A stretch of DNA of 64,000 nucleotides from Trichoplax sp. H2 (GCA_003344405.1 NOWV01000018.1:124001-188000); one strand, 5' to 3'. Counted from the first letter of the stretch, positions 1-14,880 are shown. Numbers and translations are program-made. Notes: generated by a model from the sequence alone, not told the origin.

Positions 1-3000
1 TAATTAGTACCATAAATCTCAAATACTGATGCGCTCTACTAGTGGAGATGCACAAAACGAATTAAAGGATGAAACGGAAGAAACATTGTTTAGGTGCTGT
101 TTAGAAATCTAATAATAATCGTCCTTATGTTAGAATTTACATTCAGTATCGATATGTTCTTATATTTCTTATAGAACTACTGTGTTAAGATCTTATCTGT
201 TTTATATATATTCTAATGCTTTGCTTCAGAGTTCGAGAAGACATTGTCAAGCGATTGAATGCGGCATTTAAGTTAGTAATGAGCAAAATCACTTTTTCGA
301 GTCATACGTGAACGTATTTTAGCTAATTACGGTAATGTAGGTAACATAGTAATACTATCCCTCTGCCCCACATTAACGAAATGTATTATAATAGAAATAT
401 CAGCAAAATCCAAGCCAATGTAATATTGGCCCTGGGTGGTCTAGCTGTGGCTCTCTTAAATCATATCGAATCAAGTGAAAGTGATCGGACGAATCATCTT
501 GAATGGTTGATAGCATTAGCTGATCAACTTTTAGATATATATAAAGGGCAAACCACCTCAAAAATTAGTAGTAACTTAATTTTAGAGGTATTCTAGTAAA
601 TTAAATTTTAAAACTACATTCAATTCATTTTATTAACGGCAAAACTGTGTTTAATATGAGTTATGATAATATGTTTGAATTATTAAGAATTACTCTTCCG
701 TGATGTCACCAGTCGTTCGAGGGTGTGCTGCTCTTTCACTTTCTCAGCTGATAGCACATTTAGCAGAAATCGAATCAGAAAAATCACAGCTTGTTATGTA
801 TGCTTTAACAGAAGAATTTGCAACTACCAATAGGTGAGATACGACGTGAGAAGAATAAGCTAACAGTAAAATTTACATAACCGCTCAAAAACTTTTATGA
901 AGTTGATTAAACTACAGTTATCTAGAATTCTGTATTGAAATGCATGTTAGAGAAACTTTCTATGTCATTAATATATTGGCTCTTTTTAACCTATAGGGAT
1001 AACAGTTCTCCATTTCTGCTTCTATCGAATACTGCATTAGGGTGTCTGATAAACAAATTACTATCAGCTCCTAGTAGGTAAGTTTTCGCAATCTCCTTTA
1101 TAAAATAGATTGTGACAAAGATGACTTGCAATAACTTTTTTTATCCCGATTTAAATTTAGTGTGACCGCAAATCCAAAAGTAAGTAGTAATATTTCTTTA
1201 TTTAAGTTAAGGAATTGCTTTATTTATCGTAACTAGCACCGGCTTTCAGTGATAGTGACTGAATAACCATACTATTTTTGATAACCTAGTTGCATATCAA
1301 CATATCCATAGCCATAAAATCGCTACAGGATGCTGTGTGTGATGATACCTTTAAATTCAAGTAAGTCAGTAGCTTATTTTGATATCTTTGATGTTATTTG
1401 GTGTGTTTAGCGTATATCTTATATCATAATTATTCACAATATGTCTGAAGAAATGAAGCTGCTTGCAGCTTAGCTGTTGCTGTCGCTAAATTTTCACGAC
1501 ATGAAGACAATTTTAAATCCGTATCGGAGATTAAAAATATCTTAATTCAGAAGCTGAGTGAATGTAGCAACCAGTGTGATCAAAATCTTGTCCAAGTATG
1601 TATTGATAGTCGGAAACTATCTCGTTTTTGCGAAATTGATTAGTCAATAAGTGCATTATTAAAATTTTTGATCTGAAAATTATCAGAACCTCACTTATTC
1701 TCTAGCGATGATAATTTCGACAATGATACAAAATGAATGGATAAGTGCTAGCGAAATTTCACAACTAGATGATATGATTTCTAACATTATGGCTGGAACC
1801 GAGTCTATAAATCAGCGAGCTATTGGTATGCTGATGCGATCGTATCAAGTTTTGAATATTTCGGAATTAAACAATAAAAGTCTGCAAAAATTGCAAGAAT
1901 GGGGAAATATACTCAAAGGACAGGTAGACACCATAATTAGTCAGCCGTTTATCTATATATTTTATAAGGATCTCGGCATACCTTGCGTATTACAAAAATG
2001 GAGCTGCATCTGCTTTATTTTGCAAATTTTTTTTGGTTAGATCGTTAGTGCAGATGCTGAATTATCAATACTTGCAGGTCTGTGTGGATATTTTGGCAGT
2101 GAAAACATTTGGACCGTAAGTAAAAATTAGCTCGCGTACTGTTAATATCGCAAGCAGGCCTAGCCAAAGTTATGAAACAATAAATCGATTTTATAAATTA
2201 GCTCATGTTAAGTGGTTAATATTGCAAAAGTGCATACAAACTTAACGAAGATTAATTACGATATAGCGTCAATCGCAAGTCCAGTATACCGCTAAAGAGC
2301 TGTTATTCATTAAAGGCGTGTACCATAGATTAAACAAGGTAAGTTATACTCGCTACGAATCTAACTACATTCATCAGAACAGTGTCTGACAGGTAACACT
2401 TGGTAATTACTGTTATTAATGTTGTCGGCAGTTATTAAAAAAATCTAATGACTATCACCAATCTGGGAAAGCTGCCTGGCTGATGGGAATCGTTTCATCT
2501 GTGTTAAAGCCGGTTCTGAATGTTAACATAAACTGTAATTGATTTCGGAATTGATATCATGGTTTTAGCTTGTTTGTGAATTTATAGAGCCTATACTATT
2601 TTAGAACTAAATCTAGAGTAAAGGGTATTTCATGTTTTTAATTTCACTACCGTTGCGATAGTTTGCACTGATTACCAGTACCTGGTACGAGCTGATATAT
2701 TACCCAATATATTCGAAACATTACGGCAAGCAGCTGCAAGTATTAGAACTAATAATTATAATTGATATATTTGTGTACATATACTTTCTAATTAATACGG
2801 CTTGCATAAATTTTAATGCTTTACAACTGAGATACAAATGCACTATGTGTTATGCATGATAGAAGATTTTGCCTCTATGCCTGCAGAAAAGGTCAAAGCA
2901 ACATTATCATGCTTACTTGAAGCTACTAAGAATGAATCCGTTTCCCTACCACCAGCGGACTGGTCTTCTATTCTAAATCATATTGTAGAAATTGACAGTA

Positions 3001-5258
3001 AGTTATGACTAGCAAACTTGCAAATATTTTTGTAAGCATCTTAATAGGAAATAATACATGTAGACTGAAAGGTTTTATTTAATTTTTTAAATCAATTGCA
3101 ACGTACAGGAAGCCAGGAAATGGAAGATATCTGCTTAGAATTTGCACTGCAGAATATTAAATCTGGAGCTCTAAAATTTCTTCATGATAGGATAGCGCCA
3201 TCTAGATTTCGCACGCTTTCGGTAGTAGTTTTGTAATTTCTATCATTATTATCAATTTATATGCGTTTGGCTTTAAATGTCAGACATTTATCTTTCTGTT
3301 CTATCTTTAGCATCGTTCCAAATGTACATTGTTGTCATCTTATTTCACTATGATGACTGCCGTACCTGAATGGCAAATACAGTCTTTTACTGAAGGCCCA
3401 TTCCGAGATTCTTTCGATCTTTTGGTAATTATCAGATATAAAGGAGCAATATACTGTAAAAACTAGCTTTCTTTTTAACTAAGATTTTATCTTTATATCC
3501 GATTTTTAACAATTAGAAATCCGATTCGCTGTTGGTTACCAATGCTTTCATAGGATTAAGTCAAGCACTGAAAAATAAGTCGCACATTTATAAAAATTGC
3601 ATGAACTGTATCATTAGCTGCCTTGATTCGATAGTTAGTAATTGGACTATAGAACAAATTACGGTAAGATATGACCAAAATTTTTCAATGGTTAATAATA
3701 GTAATTTAAAATCGGTACGTCATATTGAAACCACTACAATCGATTTTATAGCATCATAGAATCTTTTTCGAATGTTTATCCTTGTTATCGGCAGTAGAGA
3801 TTAGGCTATTATTAAAGGTATGAATAGGATAACCTAAGTAAGCTATGATAAAGATCATGTTAATAATAAAACTTTGTACGCATACTATACTAGACTGTAT
3901 TAACCTTGATTTTGATTTATTTATACCATAACTTTGATAAATGACTAGGGTCAATTTAGTAAAGACATTAGCATTTGTCATCACTTGGTTAAACTATATA
4001 ATTATCCAGTAGAATTTTTGAGTGCCTATTTGCCATGGACAATTCAGGGTAATATCGCGCTACAATGTATACGAGTATATTACAGCCTCGATAAAAGAAA
4101 TGCTAAGATTGTTTTTCATGTTTTTTGCAAATACCGTCTTTAGAACATCATGACATGACTGAATTGGACATAGCTTTGCTAAGTACTATCGAAACCATAC
4201 TATGTTCCAGCAGTAATGCCATCGATACCCATCAGAGTCAATTTACATTGGAATGGCTTGTAGAACAATTAAATCCCATGAGTGACTTTTTACTAAACTT
4301 ACAAGTTACTTCCAATGATTTATCCAAGGTATAACCTACCTTTTCGCTAGTTATGATATATCATGGAATATAGCTTACAGCAAATGTAATAAGTATTCGC
4401 TCTGTTAGTGTACTATAACATTTATTTTGTTTTAAATAGATGTTAGAATGGACATATACGTACGAGTAGAATTTTTTGTTCTTTCTTCGCGTGTTAAAGC
4501 CACAGTTATTTATATTTATTACTTTCAACTAAGTAAACTTACTATGCTATGTAAAAGTCTTACAGTAGTCATTTATTGATTTCTTATTATAGGTAATAGT
4601 GGATTTTCTGGCCGTTATCTGCTCCGTTTTGATTTGCTTAGATCAACAAACGAAGATACTATTTTACTTTTATCCTTTTAATTGTCAGCTCCAGTTACAT
4701 GATCGATTTGTAGGTAGTTCCACGATTGTAGAGCGTCTCGCTAAATATCTACCCGATCGCATTAACCAGCTTTCAAGTCAGGCCTCTTTATATTTAAGTC
4801 AACCGGTATATACAATAGTTTAAGAAGCTTATATTTTTGTTCTACTCAAGTAATCAATCAATATCTTTAATATTTCTAGTTATTGAATTGGTTTACTGAT
4901 TTGCGTCAAAACTTTGGCGATCAACTAACGAAGCCATTGCGTCTAATTTTAAATGGTAAGGTTATTAAAGTAATTGATGAAAACTAGTTTTGTATAACTG
5001 TTAAATCATATGCCTTCGAAATAATGACAAGCTATTGCTTGCGATATATTCAAAGTATATATATGATACATACCGAACAGATGTATTGTATGTACTGTAC
5101 ACGTATCTGCTAATTTATATTTACAAGATAATTTTTACAATTCATTCTTTCATACTGTAGCATGTGAGCAAAGCTGCCTTGGTACTAATAAAGAAATTCA
5201 AGTGAAAAATACATCTAAATATTTATCCCATGTATTTCATGATATAATATCTAATTGA
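1..5258 (+). CDS. FOCAD: Focadhesin-like protein, 3' portion of gene (5' end outside window)
   Basis: Multi-exon gene of a long HEAT/armadillo-like helical protein. In human cells focadhesin is linked to focal adhesions and to stability of the SKI mRNA-decay complex. Readable exons include about 29-95, 233-282, 393-591 (contains LALGGLAVALLNHIE), 701-834 (GCAALSLSQLIAHLAEIES), 997-1076, 1455-1595, 1708-1930, 2880-3000, 3110-3230, 3310-3425, 3517-3663, 4130-4329, 4593-4805, 4880-4953 and a last exon 5161-5258 ending in TGA. Family assignment rests on C-terminal landmarks in the right order as I remember human FOCAD: PPADWSSILNHIVEID, then EDICLEFALQNI, then VPEWQIQSFTEGPF, then VTNAFIGLSQALKN. 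Exon edges are by eye from GT/AG and phase; some small exons (1150-1370, 2040-2800) are unresolved. The neighbour downstream is convergent. Another HEAT-repeat protein is the main alternative. Confidence 0.72.
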
Positions 5259-5992
5259 TTCAAGGACTACTCGAAAATGGTAATCTTAATTCAAATACAT
5301 AGGCAATTAGGCATGCATTGCATACCCGACTATCCACAATGAAATCTATCAAAACTATTTATTGTAAACTGTTACCTAAAAAGCGCATAGAAATCAATAA
5401 ACTGGATATCAAAATTTTTAATTAAGCGCAATGCTTTATTGAATAATATCTAAATTTATCGATTTTAGCAATATAAGTTACGAATGGTATTCGCCCACCT
5501 GCCTTAAATAACGAAACTCTCATGTTGAACATATCCTATTCTAGGATACAAAAATGAAAAGTAGTAAAGCACAAAATGGATGGTTACAGAACCGAAGGAA
5601 TGCGTGCATGCTGTGTTTCACACCAACACATTTTAAATTACGGCAACAGAGTACAATTTGAAGTATTCGCACTGTATAGTAGAAATTTTGATGATATACA
5701 TAGCTATTCCTACAACGAAGGTTGAACCGATATACAAACAGCAGCAATACAATTTATCACACATTACTTGATTAGATAAAGGATACTGACGGCTTTACAT
5801 AACATTGAGTTTAGAATTCCCATAAAAAGATTTATTAATTCAATGGTTACTACTAAAGTTATCACTTTGCTATATATATACCATCGAGATAATACGCTTA
5901 TCAAAAATGTCGCAACACACACTACAATCCATTATACTTGTATTCATATACTTGGTATCTAGTCAGTGAAACTATTACAGATGTAAATTATA
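5259..5992. other. Convergent intergenic spacer
   Basis: About 730 bases between the stop of the focadhesin gene and the stop of DMGDH, so it holds only the two 3' UTRs. It is AT-rich. The open frame on the minus strand at 5541-5747 has no similarity I recognise and is not called. Confidence 0.6.
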
Positions 5993-8900
5993 TTATGAAT
6001 GCAAAGGGTCAGCAACGATCTTAGCATTGTATTTTCTACCAATCAAGTCAACTTGTAGACTTTGACCCGCTTCTTTAACTAGATGTGGTGGCAAGTAAGC
6101 AAATGCTATTCCTTTCTTGGCTTCATAATCGAAACCACCGGAAGTAGTATAGCCTTGAACCTAAAGAAAAGAATTGAAATAGATTAGATTCCCAGTTAAG
6201 AAGGACGGTATTTAAGGAACTCAGTATTGCTTAATAATATTGTCTCTCTCAATATTAGGTGAACGCAATTACTAAGTGAGAGGATCTTAAATCCAGTCTT
6301 TCATATACAACAATAATGTTGCATAAGTACAGTATAATTAATTAAGAAATGTAGCTAAGGTCAGGTTAGATATAAAACTGGAGGCCATAGCAAGGATGTG
6401 AAGAATACTTACCGCATCGTTGACCCAAATAGATTCATTTCCTTCAGCGTCAACGTCAAAGGTATCTACGTTTAAAAATACCAACTGACGTGATGCTTCT
6501 TTAAGCTTTTCTGCTAAAACCGCTTCTTTTCCAATGAAAGGTTTTGTAAAATCTATGTATTTTTCTAGACCAGCTTCTATAGGATTGGTATTGACACTAA
6601 ACTAAAATTATGAAATACATTTGACAGATAATTAACTCCATTTCACTACTTCGGCATCTCTCATGTGACCGCGTGCACATTAACACCGTAATTTATAAAA
6701 AATTTAGTATTCTTGTATATGAATCACCTCAAGGCCAAGAGCTCTAATACCAGCTTTCACTCGCAAATTACTAAGTGCATAACTACCAACATGGCCTATA
6801 TCAAATTCACTTCCAGCTTCCCACAAGTTGTTATGAAGGGCTTCCATGTCACTAGATCTAACATAAAATTCCCAACCAAATTGTCCTAAAAAAATTCCGA
6901 CCGGCTTAGAACGAACGTATTAACATAGTAGCTAATATATTGCATTTTTAAACCTGTAAACGACATAGCTACAGCTCCAACTTCGACACCATTAATTAGC
7001 ACCATCTGGCAAGTGTGATTAGGAAAGTTTGCTTCACTGAAGTTAGAACTTCCAGTGGCTTTTGCTAATATTTCGCGAGATTTTGGCCCAGAAATTGCTA
7101 AACAATTCCATTCTTCAGTTACGTTGTTAATTTCGACGTCGTATTCTGCTGAGTTTTCAATCAACCAACTACGTAATAAAAAATTAATTAATACGCTATA
7201 GGAGCAATTTTGCTAATTTGAACTATGTAAGTAAGAAAATAGAATAAATCTCGAACTGGTACCGTAAATGATGCTTCTCAGCTGCGGCTCCACAAGTCAA
7301 AAAGAAATTATCTTCTTCAAGTCTTAGTACTTCGTATTCACCATAAACGCGTCCTTTTGGAGTTATCATGTGAGACACATTAACTTGGCCAACCTGAATA
7401 GAAGCGTACGAGTGCAATATTTATTTTTTAAATAATTGTAAGATGACGAATGCTGTCATGTATTGCTAGCATGACTTTCTTTGAATGCATTATTTATATA
7501 CCTCGGGTAATTTGTTAGCTAGTACTTTACTTATAAATTTGGCAGCATCTTTGCCCTTCACAGTAACTTTACCATAAGATGAAAGATCGTACAAGCCAGC
7601 CTTGTTAAGAACAAAGTTACATTCTCTACCAACAGGCCCAAACCAATTTGTTCTTTTATAACTAGGTATATATCCAGGTACATCACCGGGAAGACAGAAC
7701 CAATTTGGAACTTCCCAACCAGAACGAAAGCCGTAAACAGCACCATGGTTAGACAGACTAGAATAGAGTCCACTGACTCTCGATGTCGGACGCCCGGCAG
7801 GTCTTTCTTCTTTAGGATACATAATCATGTTATTCAAACCATAAGATTCACTAACTTTATCAAATAGATAATCCCTGGATAAATAAGTAAATGTCAAATA
7901 AGTCAATGTATCACTTATATCAATATCATAATTATTTGATATGCAATATTGGGAGATCGTTACACCATAGCTAACCTAGTCGCCCAAGAATCAAAGCGAG
8001 CACCATCAGTCTCCATTAAATCGTAAGGAGGTTCACCATCTACAATCCAATCTGCTAAATATCGGCCAGCACCACCTGAATGAATGATACCATACCCAAA
8101 ACCAACAGCATTCCAATAATTTCTTAATTCTGAAACAGGTCCGATTAATGGAATATTCTCTGGTGCAAAAGTTATAGGTCCCGAAATAAGGCGCTGAATG
8201 TCAGCATTAGCAAAAGCCGGAAAGCGAGACATGGCAATATTGTAGTGATCGACAATACGATCAATATCAGATTCGAATAGTTCTTTGCCAAAATCTGGTG
8301 GAACACCTTTATCATACCAATCCTTGCATACCACCATTTTATGAGGAGCTTCATAAGGTCCTACTACTAAAGCATCTTTCTCTTGTCTGAAATAATACGA
8401 GCCTTCCAGATCCCTCATAACCGGTATTTCACGTTTAAAATCTTTAAACTCTGGTATGCTACCAGTAACACAATATTGGTGATGAATAGCGACCAAAGGT
8501 AAATCTAAGCCAACCATTTGTCCAATCTTTCGACCATAAAATCCAGCAGCGTTGATAATATGTTTGGCAACTAGCATGCCTTGATCAGTATGAACTTCCC
8601 ATCGTTTGTCAGGTCGTTGTTTCAAGTCGGTTACAGGTGTATTGACATAAATTTCTGCGCCATACTGTCTAGCACCAATGGCTAATGCCTGAGTCAGTGA
8701 ATAAGGATCAATATGACCATCATTTGGGTTATATAATCCAGCTAAAACCGAATCAATATTGATAATTGGACATAATTCTTTAATTTCTTCGGGTGAAACT
8801 ATCCATTGAGGTGCTTTGTTCCATCCGTGACGACTCATGTGATAGTAGATTTCATTGACACGTTCTGGTGTTGTAGCCAAGCGTAGGCTTCCAGGCTTAT

Positions 8901-10237
8901 GGAAACCAACGTCCTAGTAAACAATGATTTTGTGCTCAGCTATAAATTCTATTCATTTTATAATAGGAGTCTAAAATTTGTTATTGATTTCTTTTAATTT
9001 TTCAGTAATAGAGTATGATATTTAATAATTAATTGCTAGTCTTGCAAATGTACAATAGTAGTAATAATGGATATATTTTACGTAGTAGAAGATTGTATAA
9101 ACATAAAATGTAATAATCGATACTTACTTGGCCCGTTTCTGCTTCTAAAACATTAAAGAGGTTAATACTATCCCAATGAATTCTTTTAAGATTAATGCCA
9201 GGATGGAAATAAGTTGCTAATCCAGCCTATAAGTAGATTAATTTTGTAAATAATAGCATAATTGTCAGCAATACGCATAGAATAGTAAATAAGGGTATAT
9301 TTCATAAGGTAGGATATTTGATTGATGTATCACTTTTATTTTTTTGACTATTTAATATTTATTTTTTAGGGGATAAATATGACTATCTGGTAGTATAGCA
9401 TCATATACGCGTAGAGATACAGCATCGACCCACGAGTAATTTCTAGATCATGGGCTACTAGTACTGTAGTAGGTACTTTAAGTTAATTATCAAGTAATAG
9501 TATAAGTAATGTTGGCTATTACCGTAGAGTAAGCATACAAATACGCATGCAGTAGTGTAGTTAAGATAATAATTTCCACTTAACATCATTAGAAAGAGTA
9601 ATGATATAGGGATAGTACGCGTATAGGCAATTAACGGAGCTGTCATTTCACCCATGAATATAATTACCGCGTGCCATGTTGATCCAGCAGTTAATTCTGA
9701 CTTTTCTAGCAAGACAACATCTTTCACTTCTCTCTTGGCTAAATGATATGCAATACTTGCACCTACAGCTCCTCCGCCAATAACAACAGCATCGCATTCA
9801 TCGCTTTGGCGTTTGCTTAACGATGATCTAGAAAAGGAGAACCATCAAGATCTATATCGACTGCAAGGTATTCATACTTAACGGTTATCCTTGATTAATT
9901 CATTATTAGGACGACTTTTGTATGTCTTCATTACATGCAATAGGCATACAATATAAGTAAAGCTACATTAAAAGTAGATTTAACGCAATACAGTGCATAG
10001 TGCATATATACGAGCTACGTCTGATGGCAAATCAATCATATCATTTGTTATTACAGCATGCTATTATTTTTCTGTTACAGAAGAGGTAGAATGCTTTACA
10101 TCCTTGTATTCTTTTTTTTCCCCTCTTTTAATGTCTTACCCTAGTGTCGAAGCGAAACGCTGAGGACCAAGCTTGAGTAACGACTGGCTCTTTAAAGCAG
10201 CCCTGCCACAATTTCTCAATGATGCAATGGATAGCAT
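5993..10237 (-). CDS. DMGDH: Dimethylglycine dehydrogenase, mitochondrial
   Basis: Oxidises N,N-dimethylglycine to sarcosine in the mitochondrial matrix, with FAD and tetrahydrofolate; electrons go to ETF. About ten exons: 10140-10237 (start ATG 10237-10235), 9668-9828, about 9129-9227, about 7975-8914, about 7502-7876, 7263-7393, 6956-7168, about 6730-6886, about 6415-6600, and 5993-6160 (stop TAA). Exon 1 encodes an Arg/Ser/Leu-rich leader without acidic residues, as expected of a mitochondrial presequence. Exon 2 has the Rossmann FAD motif [20 protein letters not shown] and then GSTWHA, whose His is the covalent FAD attachment site in this family. The DAO fold runs to about 7975, the FAO/GcvT folate-binding modules follow ([30 protein letters not shown]). 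The motif order and the [18 protein letters not shown] and FGKELFESD blocks favour DMGDH over SARDH or PDPR. Exons join in phase (CTAGG to A-TCA). Confidence 0.93.
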
Positions 10238-12543
10238 AGTTACTGCATTAATAGAAGATAATAAACAAATACCCGTTCAACATGATTGACATGCCCGTGT
10301 ATAAGCGCTACAATCATTTTGGAAAATATTGAACACTGCAATCCGTTTCCTTTCATGTACAATCTCAAGACTAGCACTAAACCCATACGAATATAGTTGT
10401 AGTACTAGTAATATCATGATTTGTGCTATGCATTGGCTGCAGTAGAATACAGCATGTCAACAATATCAAAAGTTCAAAACACTTTTTTTACAGTATTATT
10501 TGCTGCGCAATTTTATCTTATCCTAATGAAGGAGTAGGACTGTCTATTATCTCCTCTCTTGCACTTATTAATCTATTTATTATTATGTTATCGTCAGCAT
10601 CAGCATTGGTGATCTCCTGTCGTATGGGCTTGCACTATCGACTGTATTTCTCAACTATCAACATACTAGCGTTCGGTAGAAAGTAGCGTCATGATGCGAT
10701 TTAGCACTTTAGCAACAGCATCCAAGCTGCAAGAAAGAGTAGGTCAACATTTTGTCAAAGCTGTAAAAATAAATATTACTATGAAGTTAAGAGTACATAA
10801 CTATCTATCCATCATTAACTGGATCCTGATAAGCTTTTAATCTGTTGTATTCCATGTAGAAACAAGAAAAAAAAAATTGCAAATCTCAACTTACGAGGCT
10901 TTAGGTTGGGATCAGCAAGGCTGCGGCGACGAGAAGACTCTTAAGAGTTGACGCCTGGAACTGACTTGTACGCAGTTCAATTTAATAGTTCACTGCTACA
11001 GTACATACTTGGTGCTTGCTTGTGGTCTTTCGTGCTTGGTACTTTTCTCTCATAGGCTAGTCCCTGTTTGGGTGCAGGAGGTCTACTATACAGTACAATC
11101 GAGTACAGTACTGTACACTGTACACTGTATAGTACTGCTTGAAGTCATATGGGCGCTGCCTCTGCAAACTATAAAAACTGGATTTTTTTTCCACAACAAG
11201 AGCATCAATTAATTATATATTATACTGTATTGATTTATTTATTTATTGAAGAGTATAATGTCGATATACTGCATAAAGAATGATGATCATCATAATAATA
11301 CAGGAATAGTAATAACTACCAGTACTTCTTGTTTGCACTCTATTAACATAAACAGTACTATACGTATGCCATAAGCTAGCGAATTATGTTCCCGCTCACC
11401 CGCCCGTCATCAGGCGACGATTTTTACTTTATTTGACATTTGATGGGAGGCAATTTCTACTAATCTGTGTTGCTATTATACAGTACAGACTTTAGATGCC
11501 AACCTTGTTGCCGTATGAATCGATTCCTATAATCTATCCTAGCAACTTATGGCAAAAATAGACTAATTCATTGAATCGATGTATACCTTATGGCGAATTG
11601 ATTAGCGTACAGTATATTGCATATGCAACATTCTGCTGATCTCATTTCAAGGGCACCCTGCAGAACAACTAAGATTGCACAACACAATTACCCAACAACG
11701 TTTTTTTTTTCCCTTCCGCACAACACGTGGATTCATTATAGAATTATAGGAAGAGAGAAAAACAGTTTACGGAGTACTGCAGTCCCGAAGTCGACTACTC
11801 TTCCACTTAGTGCTTGTCTCTTTTTATTTTGGGATTATTTTTTTATTTTTTTTTTGGATTCACTGTCGTCCTCTGCCTTTACGGTGTAGACCACTATTAT
11901 AACAGGTGTTAGGTGAGTTGGCAGAGATGAAAAAAAAAAAGAAGCATCCTATGTCTCCATTTCTCCGGTGAAATCAGTTGCACCAAATTGCAATAGCATT
12001 TGTCTTCTTGTGCCAAACGGTAATGTTATTATTGATACATGCGTACGTCATGGCTTATGTTGACAAATCAAGTAGTAAATTAATTAATTCAAATAGGGCC
12101 AGTGAACAGCTCTCACACCGGCGTCGTGTATTGACTCACTTCACGGCATTGTACTCTAATCATGGTGTCAACCTACACTATGGTCAAGTACGATACATAC
12201 GTGTACAGAGGGCTGAACTGTACAACAGACGCCCCCCCAAAAAACTCCTCTTTTTATTGTTTACATAACCAGTTATACCGGTTGCAACGTTCCAACGAAG
12301 ACATGGTTAACCACTGTCCATGTTGCTCATGATCAACCGACTGTATCATAATACTGCAAAACAATGCACCACACATGCGTAATACTATTATAATATTATT
12401 ATCTACTATATTATAATGTAGATATATAATCTACAACAAATTAGTTATGGCGTTGGAAAATTGCAAGCTACACTCATAGATTGGTAGACACTGGTATACT
12501 GGATGCATATTTATCCTTGTACTGTACGTGTACTTTTCCAACT

Positions 12544-13210
12544 GGAAAAATTTCAATTTCAAAAATAAATAAATTTGAAATTATTTGACCCCAAAAACGA
12601 CAATAATAAGCCAGTCAGCGTTAAGCTCTACGTTTACTCGTCATGACACTGCATGAAGGACTGCCTTGCTTGTCCGGTCTTTGCTAATTGCAACCAATAC
12701 ATTACTCTACGTTATGCATTTCAATGACAATCGTTGAAGTACAGTATGCCAAATAGTGTATCACAATGACTACTGGCATGACCAAACCTGCTTTCATCCA
12801 AGCAAGGTAACTGTTGTAGTCCAACCTTCATTGCATGTCTTTGTTTTACAATGCTAATTGACATTAGTATTATAAATGGAAAAATTTCAATTTCAAAAAT
12901 AAATAAATTTGAAATTGTTTGACGTAAAAACGGCAATAATAAGCCAGTCAGCGTTGAGCTCTACGTTTACTCGTCATGACACTGCATAAAGGACTGCCTC
13001 GCTTGTCCGGTCTTTGCTAATTGCAACGAATACATTACTCTACGTTATGCATTTCAATGACAATCATTAAAGTACAGTATGCCAAATAGTGTATCACAAT
13101 GACTACTGGCATGACCAAATCTGCTTTCTTTCAAGCAAGGTAACTGTTGTAGTCCAATCTTCATTGCATGTCTTTGTTTCGCGGGCTAACTGACATTAGC
13201 ATTGTAACTG
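12544..13210. repeat. Tandem duplication, 334-bp unit, two copies
   Basis: The block beginning GGAAAAATTTCAATTTC at 12544 starts again at 12878, giving a period of 334. Both copies run through CCAGTCAGCGTT, CGTTTACTCGTCATGACACTG and GCCAAATAGTGTATCACAATG to GACATTAG, with scattered substitutions and a few small indels. Each unit contains a self-complementary AAATTTCAATTTC / GAAATT stretch near its start. The 71-codon open frame crossing the junction on the minus strand is a by-product. Confidence 0.9.
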
Positions 13211-14611
13211 TATCGTTCAAATCGAGCTAACCAACCAGTGCTTCATGACAATATTGAATTAATCGAGTTTTATGCTTGCATTCAACATAAGCTTTTACTA
13301 CAACATGCAAACTAAATAAAAGATAGTTCTAATATATAGTCACGTATGTCGCGATTTAATTGGTGTGCGCTATTATGCAAGCATTATAAAAATTCTTTCT
13401 ATTTATTTTATTTTATTTAACCTATGAGTTCAAATCGGTAGGCTCGTGCTCAATAAGTTTTGTGTACGATGTACACTTATTGTACAGTATGTGATAATAC
13501 GTCGTACAAAGGCGACAAGTACAATGACTTGTATGGCTTCAATTCAATCTAACAAGACATTGAAATTGCTGTCATGTATCCCCATGAAATTCAAGTTTTC
13601 CATCTACTATCCAACGTAGTGGACGGTGATGATGGTGCAATAGTAGTTTTTATTTATGTTTGTTATGTATTCCTACACTAGCACCATTTCACTGTTGGAC
13701 TGTTAGCGCTTCCAAAATGATAAATAATACAAAGAAGTGACTGGCTGAAAGTGATATGAAATGACGGACGCTATAGCACCAGTTTACTGCATCAGTTATT
13801 CCGACATTTCTGTTGTCTATTCAACAAATGCCTAGAAACCTGGATAAAGCATTACTGCTCGACCATAAGTAAACTTCCATGTGAATGTATATCAATCCAA
13901 CTAGAGACTCTACCACCCACCTGGTCGGGGCTTTGAAATCAAGTAGTTGCCGTAGCAAATGAATACAGGAATAGCACGATGTTTATTTACAAACAGTGCT
14001 CCTTTGCGAGCTGTGAGTAGTAATTGGAGATCAAGGTCAGGATTCATTCCACTATGGAGTGTATGATACATTGGTATTTTTTTAACTGGACTGTACTGGA
14101 CAGAATAGTCGGAGTTTGTCTTTGCAACAGCAACACCGTCTACCGTATGGGTCAGTACTGTAGACTATAGTAGAAACGGTACACAACGCTATGCTATAAA
14201 AAGTAGAGTAACCGCTTGAAAATTATTCTTCCTCTTTCAGGATTTCGCATCAGCATCGACTGCAGCAGTAATAGCGAGCTTGGAAAATCTGTCCTAGCAG
14301 CGTTACAACTGATTCTCTTCACATTGATTCCAATTTTTCATCTTTTTTTCCTAACCAGGTAAGAGTATCATTGTTAAGAATAAAATGATGTATTGAACAA
14401 ATGAACAATTTATCTTGTGCAAGCAATTCACTGGCGTTGAAGTCTTTACTTCCAATTACTCTGCTTGCCCTAATGATGCAAAACTTGAAAGAAGTAGTGT
14501 CATTACTTGATGTAGCGAGTATGGTGTACCCATTGAATTAGAATGTGTTAGCCGTTTTTTCAAGATATATTTGCAACATTTACCAGTTGGTAAAGGAGTA
14601 AATGAGCGACG

Positions 14612-14880
14612 GTTGTCTTTGAAAATATTGTATATTTACCGTCCTTGCTATTTTCAATTTCAAACTAAAAGTCCGTTGATAACTTACGGCTACGATATGA
14701 TTGCCGTCATTGTTCAACTGGAAATATTGTTGATGTACAATGTACGTTGTCCTTGAAAATATTGTATATTTAGTGTTATTGCTATTTTCAATTTGAAACT
14801 AAAAGTCTGGTGCTAACTTACGGCCACGATATGATTACCGTAATGGCTCAACTGGAAGTATTTGTTGACATGCAATTTAC
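14612..14880. repeat. Tandem duplication, 134-bp unit, two copies
   Basis: GTTGTCTTTGAAAATATTG at 14612 recurs as GTTGTCCTTGAAAATATTG at 14746. The shared unit goes on through GCTATTTTCAATTT, AACTAAAAGTC, AACTTACGGC and ACGATATGATT. The copies differ at scattered bases, so the duplication is not very recent. Confidence 0.85.

Noticed and set aside
5993-10237. Sarcosine dehydrogenase or pyruvate dehydrogenase phosphatase regulatory subunit instead of DMGDH
   Set aside because: The motif blocks after the FAD site ([34 protein letters not shown]) follow DMGDH closely, and BHMT is next door.
10691-10838. 49-codon plus-strand frame starting MMRFSTLATASKLQERV, resembling a mitochondrial leader
   Set aside because: No donor splice site in phase and no following exon; the DMGDH leader is already accounted for at 10140-10237.
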